A stretch of DNA of 61,391 bases from an uncultured Eubacterium sp. (GTDB taxonomy: Bacteria; Bacillota; Clostridia; Oscillospirales; Acutalibacteraceae), in NCBI GenBank assembly GCA_934512155.1, contig CAKSWS010000007.1, positions 1-61,391 of the forward strand, read 5' to 3'. This document shows, piece by piece, positions 42,298-51,505 of this stretch; the stretch's first letter is position 1; every line of letters starts with the position of its first letter. Under the pieces are notes generated by a model, which saw only the letters and a list, made by a program, of their open reading frames with translations, was not told the DNA's origin and made no database searches. The position numbers were made by a program, and so were the translations under genes.

Positions 42298-44077
42298 TTT
42301 CATTTTCCTTTGTAATATTAATGCCTAATTCTCCAAGTTGAATATTATCAATAAATGAAGGGGCACCGCTCATAAGTTCACTTGCATTTTGAACTTTAGG
42401 AAATGCTGTTACGTCCCTTAAACTGTCTGCACCGCATATAAGCATAGCCAAACGGTCAAGTCCTATGCCCATTCCGCCGTGAGGAGGAGCTGCATATTTA
42501 TATGCGTCAACAAGAAATCCGAATTTAGCGTCAATTTCTTCCTGCTCCATGCCCAAAAGCTCGAACATTTTATTTTGAAGCTCGCAGTCTGTAATTCTCA
42601 TAGAGCCTGATGAAAGCTCTGTACCGTTTAATACAAGGTCAAATGCCTTTGCACGCACAGAACCCTTGTCTGAATCAAGATAAGGAATGCATTCCTCCAT
42701 TGGCATTGTAAATGGGTGGTGCATTGCAAGCCATTCGCCTGTTTCCTCATCATATTCAAAAAACGGCATTTCAGTTATCCAAAGGAAGTTCCATTTATTT
42801 TCGGGAATAATATTTAATGTTTTTGCAACGGTTAAACGAAGTGCACCCATTACGGAAAGTGCAAGGTTTGTTTTATCGCTTACAATGAAAACGCAGTCGC
42901 CTTTTTCAACGTTAAGTGTTGATATAAGTTCGCTAAGCTCACCGTTTTTAAGAAATTTGTTAAATGAGCAGTTAGGCTCTTCATCTGCCCAACGAATATA
43001 AGCAAGTCCTTTTGCACCGATTCCTTTAACAAAATCTGTTAATTTATCAATTTTCTTTCTTGTATATTCTTTTGCTGCGTTTTTGGCAACTATTGCTTTA
43101 ACACTGCCGCCATTTTCAATTGCATTTTTAAATACAACAAAATCTGTTTTGTCTGCCCATTCGGTAATGTCTTCAATTAACATTTCAAATCTTGTGTCAG
43201 GCTTGTCTGAACCGTATTTGTTCATTGCGTCGGCAAAAGTCATTCTCGGAAGAGGTGAGTCAATATTAACATCAATGGTTTCTTTCATAAGCTTTTTAAT
43301 AAAGCCTTCTGCCATATCCATAATGTCGTCTGTATCAACAAAACTCATTTCAAGATCGATTTGTGTAAATTCAGGCTGACGGTCTGCTCTTAAATCTTCA
43401 TCCCTAAAGCATCTTGCAAGCTGAATGTATCTGTCAAATCCCGATACCATAAGTAATTGCTTGTAAATTTGCGGACTTTGAGGTAATGCGTAAAATTTAC
43501 CGTTATGAATGCGGCTTGGCACTACATAGTCTCTTGCGCCTTCCGGTGTGGACTTTATCATCATAGGTGTTTCTATTTCAATAAAATCATTTGCATAAAA
43601 ATATTCTCTTGCAATTTTTGCAATTTTGTGGCGCATAATAATATTTTTTGTAAGCTTTTCGTTTCTTAAATTAAGATAACGGTATTTAAGCGTTGTTTCG
43701 TCGCCTACTTCATCTGCTTTTGAAATTTCAAAAGGCGGAGTTTGAGCTTTTGAAATAATGCGCAATTCGGTTACTTCAACTTCGATTTCACCTGTGGGAA
43801 TATCAAAGTTTTTGCTTTCACGTTCTTTAACAATACCTTTAAGTGCAAGCACATATTCGCTTCTTACACTTTGCGCTTTTTCAAAAATTTCACGGTCTGT
43901 TTTGTCATTAAATGAAATTTGAACAATACCTGTTCTGTCTCTTAAATCAATAAAAATAAGATTTCCTAAATCTCTTTGGCGCTGTGCCCAGCCGAAAAGA
44001 ACAACTTCTTTGCCTGCGTTTGCCAGTGTTAAGGTGCCGCAATAATTTGTTCTTTTTAAACCTTTAATAGTTTCCAT
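42287..44077 (-). CDS. aspS: Aspartyl-tRNA synthetase
   Basis: A 596-residue class II synthetase of the bacterial type. It has an N-terminal OB-fold anticodon domain (VVLFGWAQRQRDLGNLIFIDLRD), the catalytic core with motif 2 FRDEDLRADRQPEFTQID, the bacterial GAD insertion in the middle and motif 3 GIGLDRLAMLICG at the end. It charges tRNA-Asp. It follows hisS by 17 bases, a common bacterial pair. A bacterial-type AspRS of this length may be discriminating or not, and the sequence alone does not settle it. Confidence 0.97.
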   Translation of the reverse strand: METIKGLKRTNYCGTLTLANAGKEVVLFGWAQRQRDLGNLIFIDLRDRTGIVQISFNDKTDREIFEKAQSVRSEYVLALKGIVKERESKNFDIPTGEIEVEVTELRIISKAQTPPFEISKADEVGDETTLKYRYLNLRNEKLTKNIIMRHKIAKIAREYFYANDFIEIETPMMIKSTPEGARDYVVPSRIHNGKFYALPQSPQIYKQLLMVSGFDRYIQLARCFRDEDLRADRQPEFTQIDLEMSFVDTDDIMDMAEGFIKKLMKETIDVNIDSPLPRMTFADAMNKYGSDKPDTRFEMLIEDITEWADKTDFVVFKNAIENGGSVKAIVAKNAAKEYTRKKIDKLTDFVKGIGAKGLAYIRWADEEPNCSFNKFLKNGELSELISTLNVEKGDCVFIVSDKTNLALSVMGALRLTVAKTLNIIPENKWNFLWITEMPFFEYDEETGEWLAMHHPFTMPMEECIPYLDSDKGSVRAKAFDLVLNGTELSSGSMRITDCELQNKMFELLGMEQEEIDAKFGFLVDAYKYAAPPHGGMGIGLDRLAMLICGADSLRDVTAFPKVQNASELMSGAPSFIDNIQLGELGINITKENENEQ

Positions 44078-44094
44078 ATCAGTTCTCCTGTTTG

Positions 44095-45441
44095 TTAATC
44101 TTTCTTTTCAAGACCGAAAAGGGTTGAAAAATCAAATTCTTCACCGTTGATTTCCAAATCCGCAAGTTGTTCGGAAAGTGTGATGTTATAGTAGCCGCTT
44201 ACAAATGTGGAAATTGCAATTTCCGTTTCTTCACCGGTTGCCATATTTTTAAGTTTTGCTACACCTTCATCTATTTCATTATCGCCTAAAACAATGGTGA
44301 ATTTTGAGCTTAATTTATCGGCGTATTTCATTTGTGCCCTAAGCCCTCTGCCATTTAAGTCATAAAGGCAGGAGAATCCTTCTGCACGCATATCTTTTGC
44401 AATTTCAATTGCTTTAAGCGTTGCTTTATCGCCAAGGGCAACAATAAATAAATCAGGTTTTTCGCTTTCGGGAAATTCACAGCCTTGAGTTTCCATTAAA
44501 AGCATTAATCTTTCAAGACCCATAGCAAAGCCTAATGACGGTGTTTTTTGACCGCCTAATTCTTCAATAAGTCCGTCATATCTGCCGCCGCCGCAAACGG
44601 TGCCTTGTGCACCTATTGAGTTTGAAACAAATTCAAAAACAGTTTTCGTATAATAATCAAGACCTCTTACAATTTGAGGGTTAATTGTGTACTCAATGTT
44701 TTCTGCGTTAAGGTACTTTTGTACTTTTTCAAAATGTTCTTTGCAATCATCACAAAGGTAGTCCAAAACAACAGGTGCTTTTGCTGCAATTTCAGAGCAA
44801 ACAGGTGATTTGCAGTCTAAAATACGCATTGGGTTTCTGTCTAATCTTCCTTTACAAGTGTCGCAAAGCTCGTCTTTTCTTGAGCTGAAATATTCTTTAA
44901 GTGCTTTGTGGTATTCCGCACGGCATGTAGGGCAGCCTATGGAATTAATTTCAAGGCTAAGGTCTTTAACGCCCAATTCATCAAATACTGATTTTGCAAG
45001 ACTTATAATTTCTGCGTCTGCAAGCGGACTTTGTGTGCCAAAGCATTCAATGCCGAATTGATGGAATTCACGCAATCTGCCTGCCTGCGGTTTTTCGTAT
45101 CTGTAGCAAGATATAAGGTAGCATATTTTTTGCGGCAACGTTTCGTTTGAAAGTCCGTTTTCAAGAAAAGCACGGGCAGCACCGGCTGTTCCTTCCGGAC
45201 GTAATGTTATGTTTCTGCCGCCTTTATCGTCAAATGAATACATCTCTTTTTGAACAACGTCCGTAGTATCGCCTACGCCACGCTGGAACAGCTCGGTGTG
45301 TTCAAAAACAGGTGTTCTCATTTCTTTGTATCCATATTTTCCTGCAACATCAAGGCAGGTTGCCTCAATGTATTGGTTTTTGTGCACATCTTTCGGTAAA
45401 ATATCTTTTGTGCCTTTGATTGCTTTGGTAATAAGTGCCAT
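44095..45441 (-). CDS. hisS: Histidyl-tRNA synthetase
   Basis: A 448-residue class II synthetase. It has motif 1 GYKEMRTPVFEHTELF, motif 2 CYRYEKPQAGRLREFHQFGIE, the histidine-specific VRGLDYYTKTVFEF, and motif 3 SLGFAMGLERLMLLME, then a C-terminal anticodon domain. A zinc-like cysteine set (CPTC, CDTC, CDDC) sits in the middle insertion. The ATG has an ACGGAGAA ribosome site that lies directly after the T run of a terminator hairpin, so expression may depend on read-through. Confidence 0.97.
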   Translation of the reverse strand: MALITKAIKGTKDILPKDVHKNQYIEATCLDVAGKYGYKEMRTPVFEHTELFQRGVGDTTDVVQKEMYSFDDKGGRNITLRPEGTAGAARAFLENGLSNETLPQKICYLISCYRYEKPQAGRLREFHQFGIECFGTQSPLADAEIISLAKSVFDELGVKDLSLEINSIGCPTCRAEYHKALKEYFSSRKDELCDTCKGRLDRNPMRILDCKSPVCSEIAAKAPVVLDYLCDDCKEHFEKVQKYLNAENIEYTINPQIVRGLDYYTKTVFEFVSNSIGAQGTVCGGGRYDGLIEELGGQKTPSLGFAMGLERLMLLMETQGCEFPESEKPDLFIVALGDKATLKAIEIAKDMRAEGFSCLYDLNGRGLRAQMKYADKLSSKFTIVLGDNEIDEGVAKLKNMATGEETEIAISTFVSGYYNITLSEQLADLEINGEEFDFSTLFGLEKKD

Positions 45442-45454
45442 ATTTATTCTCCGT

Positions 45455-45489
45455 CAAAAAAATTTCGGGCAAGGGGAGCTTGCCCGAAT
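45455..45489 (-). terminator. Terminator between mgsA and hisS
   Basis: On the minus strand TTCGGGCAAG/CTTGCCCGAA (10 bp, 5-base loop) is followed by seven T. Two bases later begins the hisS ribosome site. It ends mgsA but may also set the level of hisS-aspS. Confidence 0.85.
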
Positions 45490-45506
45490 AATATTATTCG
45501 CTAAAT

Positions 45507-45917
45507 TTAGGAATTGTATCTTGGGTTAACAATTTCTCTCCATTCAAAGTCGCCACGTTCAACGCCTCTGATAAGTGCTTCTGCAGTTGCGATGTTTGTT
45601 GCAAAAGGAATGTTGTGAACATCGCAAAGGCGCAACAAATCGTTGTCGTTAGGTTCGTGAGGCTTTGGGTTAAGCGGGTCTCTGAAAAATATTAAAAGGT
45701 CTATTTCATTGCATGCAATACGGCTTGCAATTTGTTGACCGCCGCCTTGACTGCCAGCCAAAAAACAACTGATGTTAAGTCCGGTTGCTTCGTGAACAAG
45801 TTTGCCTGTTGTGCCGGTTGCACAAAGGTCGTGCCTGCTCATAATTCCGCAGTATGCAATGCAAAATTGAACAAGAAGTTCCTTTTTTGCATCATGTGCT
45901 ATAAGCGCTATATTCAT
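45507..45917 (-). CDS. mgsA: Methylglyoxal synthase
   Basis: A 136-residue enzyme turning dihydroxyacetone phosphate into methylglyoxal and phosphate, a bypass of glycolysis. The family residues are seen in [23 protein letters not shown] and SGPQGGG-like [12 protein letters not shown], then the catalytic Asp in [18 protein letters not shown]. It has its own promoter and terminator and could relieve sugar-phosphate stress from the uronate and glycogen routes in this region, which is inference. Confidence 0.95.
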   Translation of the reverse strand: MNIALIAHDAKKELLVQFCIAYCGIMSRHDLCATGTTGKLVHEATGLNISCFLAGSQGGGQQIASRIACNEIDLLIFFRDPLNPKPHEPNDNDLLRLCDVHNIPFATNIATAEALIRGVERGDFEWREIVNPRYNS

Positions 45918-45973
45918 ATTCTGCCTCCGTTAATATTGAGTGTAAGATTTAGTTTTAAATTATCCTAATGTAA

Positions 45974-46002
45974 AATATATCATAAATTTTTAATATATTC
46001 AA
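45974..46002 (-). promoter_or_regulatory. Promoter of mgsA
   Basis: On the minus strand TTGAAT (45997-46002), 17 bases, TATATT (45974-45979), about 57 bases before the start. Confidence 0.45.
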
Positions 46003-46016
46003 TAAAATTATTTATT

Positions 46017-48032
46017 TTAATTTAACAAAGTTCCTGTTTGTTGTGCAGGTGCTTCGTCTGAATTGTTTGAATAGTAGTAATCTATGATGGATGATGTTAT
46101 TTCTGCCGTTGAAGTACCTGAACCGGCAAGTTCAATAACAGATGCAATGGAAATTTCCGGGTTGTCGTACGGAGCAAAAGTGATAAGAAAACCATTGTTA
46201 ACTTTTTGACCGTTTTTTATAACCTGGGAAGTACCGGTTTTGCAGGCAACATCAACATCTATTTTTCTGAAAACAGAAGCCGGTGCACCGTTTGTGGCAA
46301 CAAGGTGCATGCCTTCCTGAACAGTTTTAAACGTGCTGTCGGAAATCGGCAAATCCTCTGTAACTGTGGCACCTGTTTCGTCTATAGAACCGTTTTTTGT
46401 GTTTATAATGGCCTTAACAAAATGCAAGTCGTATCTTGTGCCGCTGTTTGCAACAGTAGCACAGTAGTTTGCAAGCTGAAGAGGTGTGAATAAGTTGTCT
46501 GACTGACCGATACCGCTTTGAATAGTATCACCCATTTGCCATTTTTTATTGTATCTTTCGGCACTTGCAGGACCTGCCAACACGCCTGCCGCTTCGTTAA
46601 TTTCAACGCCTGTTTTTTCTCCTAAGCCAAACATGGAAGCGTATTCATTCATTTTTGAAATACCAAGTCTGTCTGCACAGTTATAGAAGAAAATGTTGCA
46701 GGAATCACGTAATGCGGTTTTAACATTTTCACTGCCGTGTGCGTTTTGGTTTAAACATTTAAAAGTAATGTCATAATATTGGAATGTTCCTCGGCAGGTA
46801 AATGTTGAACTGTCTGTAATAACGCCTTCTTCCAATGCCGCACAAGCCATCATAGGTTTAAACGTGGAACCGGGGGCGTATGTACCCAAAGCAAATCTGT
46901 TCCAAAGCGGTTTTCTTGAATTTTTTGCAAGCCTTGTGTAATCATCGTAATAATCGGTTATGCTGTATGTTGGATAAGATGCGGCTGCAAGTAACTCGCC
47001 TGAATTAACGCTTTCAACAACAACGGCACCGGCACTGTTATATAAATCTACACCGTCGCAGGTTTCTTTCAATTTTTCTTGGGCAAGAAGCTGCAAATCT
47101 TTATCTATTGAAAGAACAACAGTGTTGCCTTGTACAGGGTCTTTTGTAACTTTTTCATTTACATTTCCGTTTGAATCAACAGTAATTGTTAATTCTCCCG
47201 GAACGCCTCTTAATTCTTCTTCCATTGCTGATTCTATGCCGCTTTCGCCAATGGTGTCTGTTATTCCGTAACCGCTGTCTTTTAACTGTTCATATTCGTC
47301 TGCATTTATTTTTCTTACAGTTCCCAAAATATGAGGGGCAAGCTCAGGGTTTGTGTATTCACGGTAAGATGTTACTTTAACGTTTGCACCTAAGAAAGAT
47401 GTTTGGTCTTCTTTAATGGCTGCAACTGTTTCACTGCTTACATCGTCTGCAATAATAACAGGGTTTTCAATAGAGAAAGAGAGACGTGTAAGTTCATATC
47501 TTACTGCACCTATTTCAAGTGCGGTTTCTTTGTCAAAGGACTGAAGGCCGTATTCTTCAACCATGGCGTTAAAGCAGTTTTCGGCAGTGGCGTATTTTTG
47601 AAGATTAAACATGTTTTTGCTTTTCATGTTTGTAACTTCGTCTTCGTCATCTGTAAAAACTATTTTTCCGCTGTCAACGGTAAGCGGAAGGTTGTTAATC
47701 CATTCTTCGTCGTTTTTTCTGAAAAGCTGCAAAAGATTAATAATTATTGCATTTCTTTTTTCATTTTCGCTTTTAGGCGGAAAATATGCGGCGTCCAAAA
47801 TAATTGAATTACCGCTTCTGTTTGTAACAAGGGAATTACCGTTTCTGTCTACAATTTCACCACGTGTTGCTTCAATAGGCACAGTGTATGTTTTTACTGC
47901 GTTGTTTTGAGAAACGTAGTAATCATGATTTTTTATTTGAATAGTATAAAGGTCTGCACCAAAGCCGAAAATAACAGCCGCAACCAGTAATATACAAACA
48001 AAAGACCTGATACTTGAATGTCTGCTTTTCAC
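46017..48032 (-). CDS. mrdA: Penicillin-binding protein 2 (elongation class B PBP)
   Basis: A 671-residue membrane-anchored transpeptidase that crosslinks peptidoglycan during side-wall growth. One N-terminal helix (about residues 10-28) is followed by the PBP dimerisation domain and the transpeptidase domain. The active site has STFK in APGSTFKPMMA, SCN in RDSCNIFFYN and KTGT in ACKTGTSQVI. The start is GTG at 48032 with a GGAGG ribosome site eleven bases upstream. Its place after mreBCD supports the PBP2 call over the division or spore PBPs (FtsI, SpoVD). Confidence 0.93.
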   Translation of the reverse strand: MKSRHSSIRSFVCILLVAAVIFGFGADLYTIQIKNHDYYVSQNNAVKTYTVPIEATRGEIVDRNGNSLVTNRSGNSIILDAAYFPPKSENEKRNAIIINLLQLFRKNDEEWINNLPLTVDSGKIVFTDDEDEVTNMKSKNMFNLQKYATAENCFNAMVEEYGLQSFDKETALEIGAVRYELTRLSFSIENPVIIADDVSSETVAAIKEDQTSFLGANVKVTSYREYTNPELAPHILGTVRKINADEYEQLKDSGYGITDTIGESGIESAMEEELRGVPGELTITVDSNGNVNEKVTKDPVQGNTVVLSIDKDLQLLAQEKLKETCDGVDLYNSAGAVVVESVNSGELLAAASYPTYSITDYYDDYTRLAKNSRKPLWNRFALGTYAPGSTFKPMMACAALEEGVITDSSTFTCRGTFQYYDITFKCLNQNAHGSENVKTALRDSCNIFFYNCADRLGISKMNEYASMFGLGEKTGVEINEAAGVLAGPASAERYNKKWQMGDTIQSGIGQSDNLFTPLQLANYCATVANSGTRYDLHFVKAIINTKNGSIDETGATVTEDLPISDSTFKTVQEGMHLVATNGAPASVFRKIDVDVACKTGTSQVIKNGQKVNNGFLITFAPYDNPEISIASVIELAGSGTSTAEITSSIIDYYYSNNSDEAPAQQTGTLLN

Positions 48033-48067
48033 GGTAATCCTCCTTTCTGTGTTTTAAGTAAAATTTG

Positions 48068-48592
48068 TTAATATATAATTTCTTTAACAAAAAATTTTTT
48101 TAGTGGATTTATGCATGCATAAATAATAGGCGTTGCTATGGCTGTATAGAATGCGCATGGCATATAAAAAGAAACTATTGAAAGTTCTGCACCGGGCACA
48201 TTTTTTATTATTATGAAAAACAGCCAATAAAGAACGCAGTAAATAAATACGGTTAAAACAGAAAATGCTAAGTTGGTTATAAATGTGTTTCTTATAATGT
48301 AAGTAACAAACATTGCGCTTGCAAAGCAGCAAATGCATAAAAATACTGCGTTAAAGCCTAAATGCACGGCAGATGTTAAATCCCAAAGCAATCCGCCGAA
48401 CAGTCCTAAAACGCCGGCGAAAAGCTCGTCTTCACCCATTCCTAAAATTATGCACACGGGAATAAGCAAAAAGCACCGGGCGTTTCCTATTTCAACTGTA
48501 AGCCCTGCCGTGTTTTGAATTAATGCACAAATTGCTATTATTACAAAATACGCAATGGTTTTTGTTACGCTGTTTTTATATTTTTTGTCCAT
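48068..48592 (-). CDS. mreD: Rod shape-determining protein MreD
   Basis: A 174-residue membrane protein with about five or six helices, including LGMGEDELFAGVLGLFGGLLWDLTSA, typical of MreD. It links MreC and the elongation complex to the cell wall machinery. Its ATG overlaps the stop of mreC by one base (TAATG). MreD is poorly conserved, so gene order is the main support. Confidence 0.9.
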   Translation of the reverse strand: MDKKYKNSVTKTIAYFVIIAICALIQNTAGLTVEIGNARCFLLIPVCIILGMGEDELFAGVLGLFGGLLWDLTSAVHLGFNAVFLCICCFASAMFVTYIIRNTFITNLAFSVLTVFIYCVLYWLFFIIIKNVPGAELSIVSFYMPCAFYTAIATPIIYACINPLKKFFVKEIIY

Positions 48593-49428
48593 TAATTTTC
48601 ACCCCATCCCGTAAGAACAAGGCAGTTTGAAATGTTTGTAACGTTAACGCCGGGTTCAATAACGGCATAAGAGGCAATAGATGTTTTTTCTTGGTCAATT
48701 TCCTCAACTGTGCCTATGATAAGTCCTTCGGGAATTCTGCCGCTTATACCTGCAGTGGAAACTATTGAACCATATGTAACGGAGGTGGAAGAATCAAGGT
48801 TTGAAAACTTGCATTTGCCTTTTTGTGCCAATGCGGCATCACCGGTTACGTAAGAAATTTCGCCGGACACTATTTCGTAAGCCGAAACCGAAAAATCAGG
48901 GTCCAGAATTGTTTTTACCACACTGTATGTGGGGTATGATTTGCTTATTATTCCAACAATGTAATTACCGTAAACAACAGCGTCCCCCTCTTTAATTCCG
49001 GCGGTTGAGCCTTTGTTTATGGTGTAGGAGTTGAAAATATCGGCAGCATCCCGTGCTGTAACAGTGGCTTCAACAAAGCTGTATTCCGGATTTTCTTCTT
49101 TTAATTCTAATGCGTCTTTGTAAAGTGCATTTTGCTTTTTTAAGTTTTCATAGTCTTCAAGCTGACTTTGCAATGAGCCTACTTGCTTCTCAAGCTCGTC
49201 AATTTTATCAAGGTATTCCTTGTTTCCCGAAGCTTCGCCGAATACATATGATATGCCGTCGCTTATTTTTGACGCTACCCAGTTTGCCGGGGTAAAAACA
49301 ACGCCTATAATACTTGATTGTGCCGTTTCTCCTCTGCCGTTTGCGGCACAGATAAGAGCACCTATAAGAAGCAAGGCTATAATTACGCTGACTAACTTAA
49401 ATCGGCTGCTTTTGAAAAATTCTTTCAT
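48592..49428 (-). CDS. mreC: Rod shape-determining protein MreC
   Basis: A 278-residue bitopic protein. It has one N-terminal helix (about residues 10-28), a coiled coil (about 68-105, DKIDELEKQVGSLQSQLEDYENL), then two beta-barrel domains with VVYGNYIVGIISKSYPTYSVVKTILDP. It forms the outer scaffold binding PBP2. It is two bases from mreB and overlaps mreD. Confidence 0.94.
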   Translation of the reverse strand: MKEFFKSSRFKLVSVIIALLLIGALICAANGRGETAQSSIIGVVFTPANWVASKISDGISYVFGEASGNKEYLDKIDELEKQVGSLQSQLEDYENLKKQNALYKDALELKEENPEYSFVEATVTARDAADIFNSYTINKGSTAGIKEGDAVVYGNYIVGIISKSYPTYSVVKTILDPDFSVSAYEIVSGEISYVTGDAALAQKGKCKFSNLDSSTSVTYGSIVSTAGISGRIPEGLIIGTVEEIDQEKTSIASYAVIEPGVNVTNISNCLVLTGWGEN

Positions 49429-49430
49429 TA

Positions 49431-50411
49431 CTATCTTGCCCTTCTCATTTTCATTGAAGCACCTATTGCAACAGCTTCAAGTGGATTTTCGGGTGTGTAA
49501 ACGACAATGCCGGTTTCTTTGGAAATTAATTCCGGAAGTCCTCTTAAAAGTGATGTGCCGCCGGTTATGTAAATGCCTCTGTCAACAATGTCTGCGGCAA
49601 GTTCAGGCAATGTAACTTCCAATGTTTCACGAATTGCTTCAATAATTTCCTGAACGGGTTCTGCCAATATATCTCTGACTTCGGCAGAGGTGATTTCAAC
49701 AGTTTTGGGTAATCCGTTTTCTAAATTTCTGCCACGAATTTCCATTGCACCTTCGCCGTCATATTCTGATGCAGAGCCGATTTTTATTTTAATATCTTCA
49801 GCCGTAACATCACCTATAAGAAGAGAGTGTTCTTTTTTCATATAGTTGATTATTGCGCTGTCTAATGCATTGCCGGCTGTTTTAATGCTTTTTCTTGCGG
49901 CAATTCCCCCAAGTGAAATTACTGCCACGTCGCATGTGCCGCCGCCAATATCAACAATCATAGAACCGGTTGCATCATAAACAGGCAATCCCACACCTAA
50001 AGCGGCAGCCATGGGTTCTTCAATTAATTCAACTTCGCTTGCACCTGCCGCACGCAATGCATCTTCAACGGCTCTTCTTTCAACTTCCGTAACGCCGCTG
50101 GGTACAGAAATTACGGCTCTTGTTTTTGTAAACATAGAACTTTTTGCCGAACGGTAAATAAAATCATGCAGCATATCGGCAGTCATATCAAAGTCGGCAA
50201 TAACGCCGTCCTGCAAAGGCTTAATTGCAACAATAGAACCCGGAGTTCTGCCAATCATGGCTTTTGCTTCTTTTCCTGTTGCAAGCACTCGGCGTGTTTT
50301 AACGTCAACGGCAACAACGGAAGGTTCGTTGATTGTTATTCTGCCTTTTCTGTCGCAAATAAGGGTGTTTTCGGTTCCTAAATCAATTCCTATATCTTTA
50401 GTTAACAGCAT
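49431..50411 (-). CDS. mreB: Rod shape-determining actin MreB
   Basis: A 326-residue bacterial actin. The nucleotide-binding motifs are DIGIDLGTENTLI near residue 6, MIVDIGGGTCDVAVISLGG near 152, and ITGGTSLLRGLPEL near 280. It forms membrane-bound filaments that guide wall elongation. It is the first gene of the mreB-mreC-mreD-PBP2 operon. The Mbl or MreBH paralogues cannot be excluded by sequence alone, but gene order favours MreB. Confidence 0.95.
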   Translation of the reverse strand: MLLTKDIGIDLGTENTLICDRKGRITINEPSVVAVDVKTRRVLATGKEAKAMIGRTPGSIVAIKPLQDGVIADFDMTADMLHDFIYRSAKSSMFTKTRAVISVPSGVTEVERRAVEDALRAAGASEVELIEEPMAAALGVGLPVYDATGSMIVDIGGGTCDVAVISLGGIAARKSIKTAGNALDSAIINYMKKEHSLLIGDVTAEDIKIKIGSASEYDGEGAMEIRGRNLENGLPKTVEITSAEVRDILAEPVQEIIEAIRETLEVTLPELAADIVDRGIYITGGTSLLRGLPELISKETGIVVYTPENPLEAVAIGASMKMRRAR

Positions 50412-50475
50412 TTAAACTTCTCTCACTTTCAAAAGCAAATTTATAAAGAAACATATTAATCCATTATTAATGACT

Positions 50476-50504
50476 ATTATATATTAATTTAACCTTTATA
50501 ACAA
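50476..50504 (-). promoter_or_regulatory. Promoter of the mre operon
   Basis: On the minus strand TTGTTA (50499-50504), 17 bases, perfect TATAAT (50476-50481), about 65 bases before the mreB start. Confidence 0.6.
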
Positions 50505-50549
50505 CCGAAAAACAGTATTTTTTACAATTATTTTTAAAAAATTTTTCAA

Positions 50550-50581
50550 AAAACCTTTGGCAGTTAAATGCCAAAGGTTTT
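50550..50581 (-). terminator. Intrinsic terminator after pdaA
   Basis: On the minus strand a perfect stem AAACCTTTGGCA/TGCCAAAGGTTT-type hairpin (11-12 bp, loop TTTAAC) is followed by a T run, just after the pdaA stop. Confidence 0.88.
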
Positions 50582-50584
50582 ACT

Positions 50585-51445
50585 TTAAATATCAACTGTA
50601 AATGTGTATCCTTGTTTTTTAATTTCATCAATAACAGATGGCAAAATATCGGCATTTGTTTGACAAACTGCATGTAAAAGCATGATTTCGCCGTTGTGCA
50701 ATGATGATGTGATTTTGTTATAGGCAAAATCTTTGTCAGGCGGATTGGAAGTGTCCCAATCGGCATAGGCAAAGCTCCAAAAAACGCTTTTGTAGCCTAA
50801 GCTTTTTACCAAAGCCAGATTTTGCTCGCTGAATTCGCCTTCGGGGAATCTGAAAAGTTTCATTTCATATGAAAAATATTCAGCCATATAGTCGTGCATA
50901 ATCGTAACTTCATCTTTTGCTGTTTCCGAATCAATTTCAGTCATATTGTAATGTCTGTAAGAATGGTTTGCCACAATGTGCCCCTCTTTTATCATTCTTT
51001 GAACAAGTTCGGGGTTTTTGCTTACATAATCATATGTGCAAAAGAAAATTGCAGGTACCTTTTTTTCTTTTAATGTGTCTAAAATTTGAGTTGTATAGCC
51101 ATTTTCGTAACCTTCGTCAAATGTTAGGCAAATTTGCTTTGTATCATCTAACAGCCATTGCGCCGATAATTCGGAAAATCTGTTTTGCAAGTCGGTTGGG
51201 TCTTTTGGCCGTTGGTTGTTTTCAATATTTCCGGGTCCCCAGGTAATGGCAGATGTGTTATATTCGGAAAGGTCAACATCTATACCTGTAACATCGGGCG
51301 CTGTGTTTTCAACGCCTGTTGTGCTTTGAGTAGTTTGATTTTGAGTTTCCGTACTGTTTTTGTTATTGTTTTTATTTGTATTTGCCGAACATCCGCTAAG
51401 TAAAACGGCGATAATGATTAACGGTATTAAAATTGCTTTTTTCAC
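50585..51445 (-). CDS. pdaA: PdaA-like polysaccharide deacetylase lipoprotein
   Basis: A 286-residue secreted lipoprotein. The start is GTG at 51445, giving MKKAILIPLIIIAVLLSGC with a lipobox (LSGC). After a Thr/Asn-rich linker comes a NodB domain with LTFDEGYENGYT, HIVANHSYRH and RFPEGEFSE. The pattern GYENGYT and the end EIKKQGYTFTVDI match PdaA, which makes muramic-delta-lactam in the spore cortex. The catalytic Asp-Asp pair reads Asp-Glu here (PdaA of Bacillus has Asp-Asn). Its ribosome site is part of a terminator hairpin. Confidence 0.82.
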   Translation of the reverse strand: MKKAILIPLIIIAVLLSGCSANTNKNNNKNSTETQNQTTQSTTGVENTAPDVTGIDVDLSEYNTSAITWGPGNIENNQRPKDPTDLQNRFSELSAQWLLDDTKQICLTFDEGYENGYTTQILDTLKEKKVPAIFFCTYDYVSKNPELVQRMIKEGHIVANHSYRHYNMTEIDSETAKDEVTIMHDYMAEYFSYEMKLFRFPEGEFSEQNLALVKSLGYKSVFWSFAYADWDTSNPPDKDFAYNKITSSLHNGEIMLLHAVCQTNADILPSVIDEIKKQGYTFTVDI

Positions 51446-51447
51446 AT

Positions 51448-51486
51448 AAAAAACTCCTTTCGCAAGTATTTTTTGCAAAAGGAGTT
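51448..51486 (-). terminator. Terminator that contains the pdaA ribosome site
   Basis: On the minus strand AACTCCTTTTGCAA pairs with TTGCGAAAGGAGTT (14 pairs, one G-T; loop of seven) and is followed by a T run. The descending arm holds AAAGGAG, the pdaA Shine-Dalgarno sequence. It ends prfB transcripts and would hide the pdaA ribosome site in any read-through RNA. Confidence 0.8.
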
Positions 51487-51505
51487 ATAATATAAGTGGT
51501 ATATT

